Of a stretch of 64,000 nucleotides of DNA, positions 49,351 to 61,402 are shown one piece after another. The translations under genes were made by a program, and so were the position numbers. The first letter of the stretch is position 1. Every line of letters begins with the position of its first letter. The DNA is from Endomychus coccineus (Eukaryota > Arthropoda > Insecta > Coleoptera > Endomychidae). The stretch is taken from NCBI GenBank assembly GCA_958510875.1, contig OY294068.1, positions 192,472,315 to 192,536,314 on the forward strand. Direction: 5' to 3'. The notes below the pieces were generated by a model, which saw nothing but the letters and a program-made list of their open reading frames with translations, ran no database searches and was not told the origin of the DNA.

Positions 49351-51720
49351 CGTTAAAATCATTTCAATTTCAATTTCAATTTATTCCAAAATAAAAAACA
49401 TTACAATAATGTATGTGGAATACACCATGAATATTGCATCTATGAATACATACAACAAACATATATATAGTATTAGAAGAGATACCCAAGTATATAAAAC
49501 AAGAACTTAAGCTATTAGACTAGGCTAGTTTCCGATAAGTAATCGTTTACAGAGTAGTAAGCTTTTTCTAACAGGAGCTTTTTTATACATGATTTAAATT
49601 TAGGTAGTGAAAATGATTTATACTTATTAGGAAGTCTATTGTATAAAGATGAACTCGTGTAATAGAAACTTTTTTGAAAGGTAGTTGTATTATGCTTTGG
49701 AAAAATGATAAGATTGTTTAGTTGACGAGTATTTGAAGTGGAAAAATTATATAACTGTCTGTTTCTGTGAACAAATTTCAATGATTCTTGGATAAATAGA
49801 GAGGGAAATGTCAAAATTTTCTTTTCCTTAAAAAATGGTTTGCAGGAATTACCAAACTTAAGATTGTTTAATATTCGCATTGCATATTTTTGCAAAATAA
49901 AAGTAGATTTCCACTCTGTCGAATAACCCCAAAACAGAATGCCATATGACATCACTGAAACAAAGTTGGAATAATATACAAGTTTGCAAGTTTCATAATC
50001 AAGACCCTTTGCTTTCATTACTCGTAGACAGTAACATGCCTTAGTCAATTTTTTGTTTACTTGCCTAACATGCAATTTCCAATTTATATTAGAATCTAAT
50101 ATAAATCCCAGACATTTAATATAATCAACATATTGAATGTCGAAGACAGCTGGCTCATTCAGATTTTGGTTGTAAAAAAATAAATTGAATTTAATGCATT
50201 GAGTTTTGCCCATGTTTAGGTTGATGTGATTGACTTTACACCAAGTATCTATTTCACATATTGTATTATTTATATTATGAGTGAGTTCTTCTTTCGAATT
50301 ACTAATATTTAAAGAGATAGCATCATCAGCAAAAAGTGTTAAAACTGCGGACGACACAGCTGATGGTAAGTCATTTATAAAGATTGTAAGCAATATGGGT
50401 CCTAATATAGAGCCTTGGGGTACACCACTTACTATGTTTCCACAATTTGAAAAAATTTGTTTATTTTCGTGTCTATTATTTATTAACGTATATTGTTTGC
50501 GATCCGTTAAGTAAGATCTGAACCATTCCAGGCTCAGTCCGCGTATTCCTATATACTCCAATTTATTTAAAATAATCTCATGACAAATGCTATCAAAAGC
50601 TTTGGAGAAATCACACGAAACTGCCCCCACAAGTTTTTTTTGATCAAGATGTTTATTTATGAAGGTAGTTATGTCAAACATGGCCGAGGAAGTGGATTTG
50701 TTGGTTTCAAAGCCATGTTGATTTTCTGAAATAATGTTGAACTTTTTTAAGAAGTTTGATAATCTACTGTACATTAATTTTTCAAAAACTTTCGAGACAC
50801 TTGTCAATAATGATATGGGTCGATAACTGGTAATTTGATGTTTATCACCTTTTTTTGGAATTGGTAGGATATGTGAGATTTTTAGTGCATCAGGAAACAT
50901 GCCGTATTCAATTGACTTATTAAAATAAAATGACAATGGTTCAGCCAGAACGTTTATACACTCTTTTAGTAATTTTGTAGAAATATTGTCGTAGCCTGAA
51001 GATGTTTTAGATTTCATTGATTGGCAAATCGAAAGAATCTCTATACTGTTAGTTGGATTTATAAAAAAGGTGTGATTAATGTTTTTGTAAGAAGATTTCA
51101 GATATTGATTAATGCATAACTGATCATGTTTGCTCATTTTTGAATGATTACTTGTGTTTAAGAAGTATTTATTGAATTCTTCAGCTACAACATTTGAGTT
51201 TGTTTCAATTTTTCCATTAATGTACAATTCAATATTTTCTGTGGTTTCCTTTTTCTTTATTTCATTGTTTATTATTTGCCAGATTTTTTTAGTTTTATTT
51301 TCGCACTGATGTAAATCTCGCTTTATCTTATGATTTTTAGCAAGAATTATTACTTTTTTCAAGATTTTATTATATTTTTTAGTATAATTTGTAAAATTTA
51401 CGTCATTAACAATCTTTTTTTGTTTAATAAGATACCTTTTTTGTCTACAGGAAGTTTTGATACCACTAGTCATCCAATTATTGTTTTTGTTTTTATTCTG
51501 AAACTTTTTTAGTGGGAAACAATGTTTGAAGCAGTTCTGCATTTCGTCAACAAAGAATTGAAAATATTCATTATAGTTTTCCGCGTTTATTGAACTTATT
51601 GTTAAATTCCATTGGATTTTGCCGAGTTTGAGTATGAACTTTGATATATTTGCTTTGGTATATGATCTTTTGAAGTGATAGTTATTTCTTTCAACATATG
51701 GAATACTTTGAATCTTTTTT
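49351..51720 (-). mobile_element. 5'-truncated CR1/Jockey-type LINE with (ATTGAA)n tail
   Basis: About 2.37 kb. The 3' end on the minus strand is a run of ATTGAA repeats (about 49356-49383), the kind of short tandem 3' tail typical of CR1-like elements. The 5' end is cut at about 51720, so the endonuclease is missing. The remaining ORF is completely open, suggesting a relatively recent insertion. Confidence 0.8.
49515..51720 (-). CDS. LINE reverse transcriptase ORF, open but 5' truncated
   Basis: 675 codons from the Met at 51542; the same frame stays open upstream to about 51720 (PYVERNNYHFKRSYTKANIS), so that Met is not the true start. RT motifs: SKTSSGYDNISTKLLKECI, ISHILPIPKKGDKHQITSYR, PISLLTSVSKVFEKLMYSRL, NQHGFETNKSTSSAMFDI, AVSCDFSKAFDSICHEIIL (motif A), VSGVPQGSILGPILLTIFIN (motif B), LTLFADDAISL (FADD), HINLNMGKTQCIKFN, YIKCLGFILDSNINWKLHV, SYGILFWGYSTEWKSTFILQ. 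The C-terminus ends YNRLPNKYKSFSLPKFKSCI and SETSLV. The N-terminal APE domain is missing. The intact frame and all catalytic residues suggest recent insertion. Confidence 0.9.
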
Positions 51721-53044
51721 CAATGGTGAACAAATTATGAATAATTCATTTAAATGCGTTTCCCTTCAACAAGCGAATGACATTTTTCCACCCATATTAG
51801 CAAAGAAAGTAAATTATTATATCAATTTCCCAATATTGGGTTGACAATGGGGTTCAGGGATTACATTTGAGATTTTGAACGCATCTCCTACCGTCCTTAC
51901 TCCCGTTACTGTGGGAACAGGTCATTTTCATAATATTACAATTGAATGACATATCAAAATCATTCCTCGATTGTCTCAATCATTTTTACGTTTTGTCGAT
52001 TCTAGAGCCATTTATTACGAATAAAAGAAATTCTTCTAGTAAACCCTACTCCATTTTTGACGATACGAGTCCCTCACTCCAAGGGGATGGAAGAGTAAAA
52101 TGTTAGTCCTGTAAAAACAAGGAACCTTTCGTTGAGAATATGTTTCTAGGAATATTTTTGGAATCGGTCACACGTTGTATAAATCCTGTCATTATCGTTT
52201 ATACTTTCTTTAATAGCGGGAATATCACATTTATCCCTCAATTTCTCTCACTTTAGTAGTGAATAGTTCAATATCCCTATAAATAGAACATTTTAATTCA
52301 TCACATCGTACGTTTTTATAAATGAACTGTTCAAGTTCATAATTGCAATCGAAAATTTTAATAAAGGTCGTAATACAAATTTTTTATATTTTCATTCTTT
52401 TTGAAGCTAGGTTGAACCTGAATTGTACAACTCATCATGTCACCTTCCCCAATTGGTCCTTTCAAATTGTTGTCATTCTAAAGTACATCGAGTTAAATCA
52501 AGTTACTCCGACCTAAGGGATCTCTTGTATCCTATGTCAACACAATTATTGGACAACCAATAGGTAAGTACGTTTACCTTGTGAAACGTGTATAAGTTCG
52601 TCGGATTTGGTATTCAATATGACAGCCATCGACTGAAGGAGAAGCAAATCACACAGCTATGTGTACAGTTGTGGTTCTTTAATCGAGTATGCAGATTCAA
52701 AACGACGCATCGTTGAGAATATCGGATGGTGGTTCAGACATGCGAGTCATGTACGGATTATGAGCTTTTTAACGTTAAAGTAAAGCGTGAAACAGTCACA
52801 GTGGATCTGGAAATTGGAAAATATGTACCTATACTGGAGCGAGAATGAACGTAATGAAGTGATAAAGAGCTCAACATTCTGGTTCACTTAAGAATGTATT
52901 TTAGAAAATATGCAATTGATAGAAACTATGGATACTTCTTAAGTAATCGCTACCCTCACTAATACCTGAAAAGTATCAGCGGATCTGATCACATTCTTTC
53001 ATGATTTGAGTTTTACTTGATACATATGTGGAATATTTTTCTCA
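51721..53044. other. No supported gene
   Basis: AT-rich unique sequence. 52590-52880 has a more balanced composition and includes 'ggatggtggttcagacatgc', but I see no open frame or motif long enough to call. Nothing else recognised. Confidence 0.25.
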
Positions 53045-53230
53045 ACTGATGAACATCCCTTGGGTAATTGCTTCAACGTGCTATTAGCTAGGGGATGTCC
53101 GCAAGGAAAGGTTTTATCACCCCACTGACGAAACTAGTAGTGGATGATCTCCTACATACATTAACCCCCAAAGCAATGCGCTTCAGAGAATTCGCAGATG
53201 ATGAAATAGGCTCATCTGCAGGAGGAAAAT
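53045..53230 (+). pseudogene. LINE RT fragment (family B)
   Basis: GCPQGKVLSPH in one frame followed by LTKLVVDDLLHTLTPKAMRF and REFADDEIG in the next. This is motif B (GCPQGGVLSPL..LVVDDLL) and motif C (FADD), with a frameshift between and the usual downstream RT missing. It lies just upstream of the Jockey copy at 53290 and is independent of it. Confidence 0.75.
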
Positions 53231-53289
53231 TTGAGAGCACTACAATGAAACATCGCTCGGGAGTCAACAGGAGATAGTCGATAGCTTTG

Positions 53290-55165
53290 CACTATTTTTT
53301 AATAAATGTTCCAGTGATGATCAAGCTCCCTATATTCCCGAGTTCCATACAAATGGATGTTCTTCAGTGCCGATGCCATCTTGCTTTTCGGAGACAGATG
53401 TGCTGGTTGCCGGAAGGAGGATGAAGTCCGCTATGACAGCAGGCTCGGATGGAATTCCTGCATTTTTTCTGAAGGACTGTCTCCGTGTCCTTATCTGCCC
53501 CCTTTTCCATATATTCAACCGGATTCTCTCGACCCGGTCTTTTCCAGAAATATGGAAGGTTTCAAAAATTGTCCCCATTTTCAAAAAAGGGGAGAGGGCT
53601 GACATCTCTAACTACCGCCCCATTGCTCTCTTAAATAATTTCTCGAAGTTATTTGAGTTTTGCTTGCATAACGCTATATCAGAGAGTGTCACTCGGCGAC
53701 TGACGACTCGCCAACATGGTTTCGTCAGGGGCAGATCGACTGTGACCAACTTGACTGTTTTTCATCAGTTCGTAGCAGAGTGTTTGGATGTTGGTACTCA
53801 GGTTGATGTCGTCTTCACCGATTTTAGCAAAGCTTTCGATCGTTTGAATCATAGCATGCCTCCTCTCTAGATTAGCTGATTTTGGTGTGATTGTTTGAGA
53901 GTTACTTGACCGGGCGAAGTTACTATGTAGAGCTTTCAGGTTTCAGATCTGATGCTTTCAGCATTCCGAGCGGTGTTCCACAGGGCTCGATCCTTGGTCC
54001 ACTGCTATTTAATATCTTCATCAATGATGTTGCCTCCATTTTTACTGTCATGTATCTACTATATGCAGATGACCTGAAGTTGTTCCTTCCGATCAGATCT
54101 TCTAGGCACGCTCTTCAACTGCAAAACGATCTAAACCTGTTTCATTCCTGATGCTCTGCTAACCTCTTAGATCTCAACGTGTCTAAATGTGCAGTTATGT
54201 TATCTACAAGAAGTAAGACTCCTATAATTTACGATTATTATATTTCTGATTCAGTTCTTCTACAATGTGAAAATATTCGAGATCTGGGTGTCTACTTCAC
54301 CTCTAGTCTTTCTTTCGACACACATGTTGATTCAGTGGCGTCCGCAGCATCCAGGCTCATGGGTTTCATTATCAGAAGCTCGCGAGACTTCGCCAATATG
54401 GAAACACTACTGCTGCTTTATAATTCATTTATAAGATCTCGCCTTGAATACGCTTCAGTCGTGTGGTCTCCTACCTATCAAATTCATATCCACCTGCTAG
54501 AGGGTATTCAGCGAAAATTCTTAAAGTATCTCAGCTTTCGCATAGATAACGTTTATCCTCCGAGAGGTTTCCCTCAATCGGAACTACTTGCTCGATTCGG
54601 GGTTTCTAGTCTTGTCGGGCGTAGGCGGACTAGCTCGATAGTGTTTCTATTCAAACTCGTTAACAATACTGTTGACTGTCCCGACCTGCTTGAGCAGTTG
54701 AATTTTGAAGTGCCTAGATTGAAAGCGCGACATCCGAATACTTTTTATCTGAACACGCCTCGCCCACGTATGCTGCAATCATCGCCTATCTATGAGATGT
54801 GCAACAATTATAAAATATTTCAAAATAGTCTAGACATATTCAATTCATCCGTTGCCCATATAAAGGCTATTACTGGGAACATAGCTGATGTAGTGCAATA
54901 ATTTAAAACATTGTTCAATACATCCTGCGTGCTCTGCTTGCAGAACAGCCTTGTATCAATGTTGATATCAGTATTGATGTCTATCTAATTTTTTCTCGTT
55001 TTTCATTTTGTATTTATGTTCTTGTTTTATATGAATTATTTTTGTTTTTGTTATATTATATTTGTGAATTTTAATCAAATTGTAGCTTTTCCCATCATTA
55101 ATTGGCCTGTGGCTGTTGGGTGGTGTGACTAAATAAATAAATAAATAAACAAATAAATAAATTAG
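53290..55165 (+). mobile_element. Jockey-type LINE, 5' truncated, with (AAATA)n tail
   Basis: About 1.88 kb. The RT region is in three overlapping frames (53290-53870, 53891-54151, 54179-54901), broken by a frameshift near 53870 and a stop near 54150. Motifs: AGSDGIPAFFLKDCLRV, WKVSKIVPIFKKGERADISN, YRPIALLNNFSKLFEF, RQHGFVRGRSTVTNL, VDVVFTDFSKAFDRLNH (motif A), IPSGVPQGSILGPLLFNIFI (motif B), LLYADDLKLFLP (YADD), NIRDLGVYFTSSLSF and LEYASVVWSPTYQIHI. It ends NIADVVQ at 54901. The 3' UTR is about 230 bp with a tail of AAATA repeats at 55129-55162. The endonuclease domain is missing. Confidence 0.85.
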
Positions 55166-55199
55166 ACATCATCCAGGAAGGTTTTGAGATGCTGAAGGA

Positions 55200-55620
55200 A
55201 ACCTATAATGTTCGACGAACATCGTGTGAGCCAGCAGTGGAGTGTAGGGAAAGGAGATGGGCATTCGTATTTTTCTTGAAGATTTGGAGGTTATAGGCAT
55301 GGAGAAATACCTCACTAATTAAAGAGTTCCACAACTTCGCTGTTCGATAAAAAAATGAAGTGTGGTAGGAAGAAGTTCGACAAGTCTAGAGTTTGACAGT
55401 GAAATTTGAGCTCGTGAATTCCTCCTCTCATGTTAGAACAACAGACGGAATTCCTGATGAACTGATCATGGAAATATCTATAGAAAAGGGAGAGATCTCC
55501 CACCTACGATGTTCCAGAGAGGTAAATGAACTCGTAAGTGTGACACTATCAATCAAACGAATAGCTCTCCTCTGGATAGAATCCAAGAGCTTCAGCGTAT
55601 AATAGGAAACCGAAATCCGA
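55200..55620 (-). pseudogene. LINE ORF2 C-terminus (family A), best preserved copy
   Basis: Minus strand: LDSIQRRAIRLIDSVTLTSS, FTSLEHRRWEISPFSIDISM, then SSGIPSVVLT, NFTVKL, SSYHTSFFYRTAKLWNSLIS, EVFLHAYNLQIFKKNTNAHL and LHSTAGSHDVRRTL. This is the complete tail after the RT palm for the LINE whose RT is at 37130-38189. It abuts the copia fragment, whose frame runs into this sequence by chance, giving a false fused C-terminus. Confidence 0.75.
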
Positions 55621-56890
55621 ACTGTTATTGTTTTTCGCTAACTTGATTGCGCTTTGGTTGTCCACAAAAAGAACCGGAACGTTGTCTGAAGGAGAAACTT
55701 CTGCAAACAGTCGCGCCAACCAAACTGATTCCCTGGCAGCTTCACTGGCAGCGACATACTCAGCCTCAGTTGTAGATAAGGACACACACTCTTGACGTCT
55801 GCCAGCCCAAAATATTGGTCCTCCACTATGCATGAAAACGATCCCACTGACCGACCGACGAGTGTCAGATTGACTAGCATAATCAGCATCACTGTACGCC
55901 TTCAAGTCACTTCCTCCAGAACCAGCCTCATACCTGATGCCAACCGAATTAGACCCTTTTATGTACCTCAGGATTCTTTTGACCAGCAACCAGTGAATTT
56001 CTTCCGGATTGTCCAGGAACTGCGACGCATAACCAATTGCAAACGCGATGTCAGGACGAGTAGCCACAGCTAAGTACATCAAACATCCTACAGCTTCACG
56101 GTAAGGAGCAGATGTTCTCAAACCAGTTTTCTCTTCCAATTGCACGTACTTGTCGATGGGCTTCGAGACAGCGTTGGCTTCTGCCATGATAAACTTCTGA
56201 AGAAGACTTTCCGCACACATCTTCTGACTCAAACGGATTGAACCATCTTCCTCTCGTTCAATGAGTATATTCAAGAAAGAACCAAGCGGTTCATGGGTGA
56301 TCTTGAACTCAATCTCCAGCTTCCTCAGGAACTCTTGAATCATGCTCTCTTTCGTCGCAGCAACCAAGCCACCGTCCACGTACAAAACAACGATCAGTTT
56401 ATCTTCATCAGATATACGATAAAATAGACACGGATCAGCTTCACTTTGGACAAGACCAAACTTACGAATTAGGAACTCCTTGAATCGGTTGTTCCAGCAC
56501 CTTGGCTATTGCTTCAATCCATAGAGACTCCTAATCAGCAAGCACACAAGATTAGAACCGTCCTCAAGACCTTCAGCTTTATTCATGTAGATTTCTTCAG
56601 TCAGGACGCCGTTCAAAAATGCCGTCTTGACATCAAACTGGGCCAACTTCAGATGTTCCTTGGCAGCAATACTCAGGATCGCCCTGGTAGTATTAAAACG
56701 AGCTACAGGACTGGATGTTTCGTTATAATCAATACCTTCTCGTTGACTATATTCCTTCGCAACAAGTCGAGCTTTGTAACGACAGATCTTTCCTTCCGCA
56801 TCTCGTTTGATACGAAAGATCCAGCGATTGGCAACTGTCTCTCTAAGAATTCTGTCATTGCTTCTGTCAATGAAAGTTGTGTCAAAACGT
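55610..56890 (-). pseudogene. Ty1/copia polyprotein fragment (RT and RNase H)
   Basis: Minus strand from about 56880: GKICRYKARLVAKEYSQREG, IDYNETSSPVARFNTTRAIL, LAQFDVKTAFLNGVLTEEIY (motif A), LVCLLIRSLYGLKQ then a stop, PRCWNNRFKEFL, and LIVVLYVDGGLVAATKE (motif C, where the usual YVDD is YVDG). Then LGSFLNILIEREEDGSIRLS, YREAVGCLMYLAVATRPDIA and the RNase H part with KAYSDADYASQSDTRRSVSG, VSLSTTEAEYVAASEAARES and DNQSAIKLAKNNNSS. The end of RNase H is replaced by a family A LINE tail. The YVDG change would abolish RT activity. Confidence 0.85.
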
Positions 56891-56904
56891 TGGATAATTA
56901 AAGC

Positions 56905-57445
56905 ATATCATTGAGTACATAACAATAACACAAACATGTGAACAGTACTCCAGGACAACTTGAATCTGTGCCTTGTAAATTATGAGGAGCTGCTGAGATG
57001 TAAGGTAGCTCTTGGCACGGAATAGGAAACCAAGTTTTTGTGAAGGGTTTTCGTGATGGACCTCATATGATTGTTCATCAGAGGATGCTTTTGGTGGTGA
57101 TCCGGAGCAGGGTTATGGAAGACTTCATAGGGAAAGTTGTGTCTGACATCATCATATTAGGGATTGTGGGATCCACCTTCCTGGAGAAAATGCAAACTTG
57201 AGCTTTGGTTGCATTAAACTCTACTAGATTATCAAATCATCATTTCAAAATTTTTGCCACATCGAAATCTTCGCCAGTTTGGAACGCTTGAGCCAATGTC
57301 ATTTATGTAGAATAGTAAGAATATAATTGCTCCCACTAATGAACCCTGAGGCACATCATATCTTACTGGAACTTTATCTGAGCTTATATTGTTCAAATAA
57401 ACCACCTGAAAACTATTTCGAAGGCTTTACCATTAGTGTCCAATA
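56905..57445 (-). pseudogene. LINE RT fragment (family A)
   Basis: Minus strand: FQVVYLNNISSDKVPVRYDV, PQGSLVGAIIFLLFYINDI (motif B), SSVPNWRRFRCG, then VEFNATKAQVCIFSRKVDPT and NMMMSDTTFPMKSSI, and NHMRSITKTLHKNLVSYS. The segment carrying YADD is missing. It matches the family A copy at 37130 through the VEFNATK and HMRSITKT blocks. Its motif B is less similar, so it may be a chimera. Confidence 0.65.
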
Positions 57446-57639
57446 ATACAAAATCAAATTCTATGCAGATGTAGTTACAGTGGAAGGACAACAGAAGGTA
57501 AAAGATGGCAACAAGGCAAATTTGTTCCGGATCACTTCAACAGAAACATCAGAAATATGTAAACGAAATTAATACGAGTAAGCTTGGTAGCGTGTGTTTT
57601 AACTTCCGGTCTCCAAATACCTCACTGATATTGATTCCT

Positions 57640-57850
57640 CGAGTCCGCCTATTTGGAATCTCTCGTGTTAGAACAACTGACGAAATTCCTTATGAACTGA
57701 CCATGGAAATATCTATAGAGTAGGGAGAGATCTTTCACCTTTCTACGATGTTCTAGAAAGGTCAATGAATCTGTAAGTATGACATCATCAATCAAACGAA
57801 TAGCTTTCTTCTGGTTAGTATCCAACAGCTATATAGAACTCTCACCCACC
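57640..57850 (-). pseudogene. LINE ORF2 C-terminal fragment (family A)
   Basis: Minus strand: LLDTNQKKAIRLIDDVILTD, SLTFLEHRRKVKDLSLLYRY and FHGQFIRNFVSCSNTRD. It matches the copy at 55200-55620 from the QRRAIRLID block to the SCSN block and then ends. Since it lies upstream (higher coordinates) of the RT fragment at 56905, it is a separate insertion. Confidence 0.7.
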
Positions 57851-57889
57851 GCCAACATTCACATAAAGTGAGCGAGTATAATTCTCCCA

Positions 57890-58200
57890 AGACACTACGC
57901 TAGAGATACACTATGATGGTGAGGCCTATAGTGATCTATAGGGCTATAGCCTGGAGCAATCAAACCAAACAAATCATAAGACCGAGGTTCGCGAAAGGCA
58001 ATGCATAACTGAGGCCTGAAGATCTTGTCGGCTAGCATGCAGAAGCTACTTGGACTAATACCCACCATATAGGAGAATAAAGGACTACGGGAAATACTAC
58101 GCCTAACATAAGTAAGAAATAATCTCAGGAAGGAAATCTGAATAGGAAGTTCATGCAATTGAAAGATGTGTACCACTGAATCTGAACAAAGTATACAAAA
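57890..58200 (+). pseudogene. LINE RT downstream fragment (family B, weak)
   Basis: Plus strand: MVRPIVIYRAIAWSNQTKQI and then ILSASMQKLLGLIPTI in another frame. MVRP-V-YGAI-W is the conserved block after the KYLGV region in family B-type LINEs. Short, and crossed by stops. Confidence 0.4.
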
Positions 58201-58464
58201 GGAAGTACACAGCAATAGACTGAAGAGCCCAGATAAGATCTGATGGAAAATATCCGTGTTTTATCTAGTTAAAAGTTAATTCAAATATTCATCAGGCTTG
58301 CCACCGTATTACAGGATAACACAATGGAATCAAGGAATAGGGTATATGTTCCAATATACAGCAATAGTTAACCTAATCTAGGCAAGATTAATAGAGCAAA
58401 AAAGAAATTAAATACAAAAAGCAAAAACTAGACTAAACTAAAATTAAGAACGTAAGTTTAAGAA
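58201..58464. other. No supported gene
   Basis: AT-rich spacer of about 260 bp, probably 3' UTR of the Jockey relic on the minus strand. Confidence 0.3.
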
Positions 58465-59330
58465 GAAGGCGAGTTACATATTGTTGAGCGAGTTCTTAAG
58501 CTCCAGGAGTAGACGAAGTCTAAGCTTATCGAAGTTGTTTACAATAATATCGAGGTTGTTTAAGGCTGTTATAGCTACGAGTCATTTCAAAGATAGGAGA
58601 CTGTGCGTGAGAATGTGAATTAGTAAGAGGAGAGTGAAACGTTAAGGGATTTCTCGACACTAGGCGGGGGATATTGAAGTATAAGAATTTGAGAAGGGTG
58701 GTATCGCGAACGGTGTTATTGATTAATATTCATGAAAAAATTACTCAGAAGTAGGGAAAAGGGAATATAAGCATTAGGATACAACGGCTAGACATTATAG
58801 TTTTTAAAGTAAAAAAACCTGAAAAACCTTCTCTGAATCCTCTCTGAGTTGCTGAGTGTATCATAATAAGGGTTCACATTGGACAGCAGTATCCTAATTC
58901 ACTACTGACGTATGAAAAGAAAAGCGTGATGATAGTATCTAAAGTATTTGCTATTTTCTGCGCATGGCACTGGAACAAATTTTGGCTATGTGAGTGGTAA
59001 CAGTTAATTCAGGGTCGAAAGTTACTCCAGTTGATTTTGTAACTGAAGTTAATGACATTAGCCTTACCAGCGAATAATGTCACAACCTTACATTTGTCAC
59101 TGTTCAAAGAGGCTTGTGACATCCCAGAGATCCTTCTTCTTTCATGAGTCAAGATGTAGCTATCTCCCTGGACCTTATAGTGCAAGGGAGTACGGAAAAG
59201 GACACTGAGTTCCGTTAATCAACATTTTATTGTCGAAAATGTTTTTGCAAGAAGATTTCTCCTGTGGTTCAGCTTGATATTTTTTTTGAGAGGAGAGTTC
59301 TCAAATGGTTTCGAGTAATTCTAAGCTGGA
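58465..59330 (-). pseudogene. Jockey-type LINE ORF2 C-terminus
   Basis: Minus strand: SLNSDKCKVVTLFAGKANVI and NFSYKI near 59090-59040, VTFDPELTVTTHIAKICSSA, MRRK, ANTLDTIITLFFSYVSSELG, YDTLSNSERIQRRFFRFFYF, VRDTTLLKFLYFNIPRLVSR, NPLTFHSPLTNSHSHAQSPI, FEMTRSYN, and LNNLDIIVNNFDKLRLRLLL. This is the post-RT region of a Jockey element, in order, with frameshifts. It differs in sequence from the Jockey copy at 53290. Confidence 0.7.
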
Positions 59331-60649
59331 CACAATCATGAAATTATACACATCAGGAATGGAATAGAACTTAAAAATGGCATGGTGGTTTTCACGAGAT
59401 TGTCCTTTCAGAAAAAATGGATCATAATCATCAGATCAAACGTAGTTCACTTCATGTTTCTTTGTGCACATATTCATTCAATGCAGACTTCGTCCTGATT
59501 GATTTAATGTTTCAGCCTCAAATGAAACTATATTAGAGGATACGAAGGAGTAATGAACGTACATAGATCTCTTTTCCTTTCAAATATAAATCGTTGATCT
59601 TCCATGAACCTCCCACTCTCACTTTAGCTGATCCCCCGCAACTTGAATAAACTTTCCAGCAGATTTAATTTTAGGAAACTTCTATCTCCGAGTTATTAGA
59701 TTTCGTTTGCAGTAATGTATTTAATAGCAGCTACGGATTTGACGTCATTAGATTCTCTCTACTGAAGTGACGCTGACTTATAACTATAACTAACACGTAC
59801 ACAGAACTCAATTATCGGACTATGCTTTCAATTATTTATGATTCAATTCACTTTTAATTTTTAACAATCAATAGATTTGCAGATATTTCCCTAAACAAAT
59901 AGAACGAATTAGAGCGTTTCGATTGCGATAGCACAAGTCAAGCCATGCGCGACAATGAAACATCTCCATGAAAACCGTTGTTCGTCAGATCGCTTTCAAT
60001 GTGATGTTTCATTGTCACACGCTCCCACTGAGATTTTTCAGTAGGCAGTAGGATAATGAATCCATTTACTGAACCAATTTCTGTCGTCTGATGAATAGCT
60101 AGATTGGATGATTCTATATAGAGTGAAAACCTGTGTGGAAAGGCAGATAGATTAGAAAAAAGTCTTTATCCACGACCACTATATTAGGAAGGTTTAATAC
60201 CTCTGTTTTCCATGAATTAGAAGCCTTCTGATAGACTAGTGGATTATAAAATTCATAATATCACGCTTCTATTTTATAGCATTTTATTCATAATTATTAT
60301 TGATATTAACATTAACATTTATCTCAAGAATGATTTAGTCATTTTGACCGGGATTATTCAAATTCACTTTGCCTTCTTTGATTTATAATTTCTTGTAGTG
60401 GAGCCAATCTACGTGAACATTTCATAGAGGTTAGCGACCTGGAAAAAATGATGTCTTATGATAAAAATAATAATACCCTAAAATATAACCAATATATGGG
60501 TGGAACCATGTCTATCTAACCTTCAAAAACTGTTTTTTTTCCTTTTTACAGGTCAGTTTTTGGAGTTTTTTTTTTTGAACCCTTCAGACTTCCGGCCAAG
60601 GTTTGAAATCTGTACCCTACGTTTTGTGACATTCCGTTAACCTCCGCCT
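59331..60649. other. No supported gene
   Basis: AT-rich. A small inverted repeat, 'gcgacaatgaaacatctcc' near 59949 and 'gtgatgtttcattgtcacac' near 60000, could be a hairpin or MITE centre. No coding sequence. A C-rich stretch 'ccgcctcccctcccccc' occurs at about 60644. Confidence 0.3.
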
Positions 60650-61402
60650 CCCCTCCCCCCCTGGAATATATATATACGATTTTTGGAGCAAAAATTCAAA
60701 TTAGACTATTCTGGTCAAATTGCAATCAAATTGGATTAAACTTGGTAAAAAAGTAGGCCATGACGGTCACAATAAGTGGTCCAAATATGGACTGAAACTA
60801 TCCAAGAGTTTTGCTGAGAATCTGAATTTGGTCAATTTGGCTCAAATTTTAAAATGGCTCCCCTCTTGCCAAAAAAGTCGGCGCATACTCTATTTAGGCT
60901 CACTTGAAAACGTGAAATGTCAAACTCAAGTGACAGCGGTCAACTAGATTTATTGCAAAATTGTATTCATTATTAATTCCATTAACTTTTTTGGCCGATA
61001 CAACGCTGTTTATTTTTCTACTCTACTTCTACGGCGCATTTGAAGAAAACATTCCAGTAGAGCTTTTTCATATAAAATTGACCAGACGATCCAAGAAAAT
61101 ATCGAAAAAGCTCAGTGGATTAGCACTTTTTGTGATAAAATTGCTGTAAGGCTAACCCATAACTACGATACTGATTAAATCTTGTAACAACTCATTGAGA
61201 GAAAAGTCACAATAATCTGTCCCAAAACTCAGCTCAATATCTTAAGCCATTTTCTACACATTTGAAAAAACATAAAGAAATGAAACTTTGTCACTCTGTA
61301 TATCGTAAACAGGATTTTAGTACAGGTTCAAAGGAACCTTTTTACTATAAGTTGACCCAGGAATCCTTGAAATATTCGCATATCAATAAGGAACATCCTG
61401 TA
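60650..61402 (+). mobile_element. 3' part of a mariner-like element related to 34655-35772
   Basis: From about 60950 to 61402 this matches 35340-35772: 'attgcaaaattgtattcatt', 'aaaattgctgtaaggctaac' and 'aatattcgcatatcaataag' plus 'gaacatcctgta' at the end. The TIR-like end GGAACATCCTG is followed by TA. The left boundary and the transposase are missing. Open frames 60720-60947 and 60961-61149 are not supported as genes. Confidence 0.65.
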
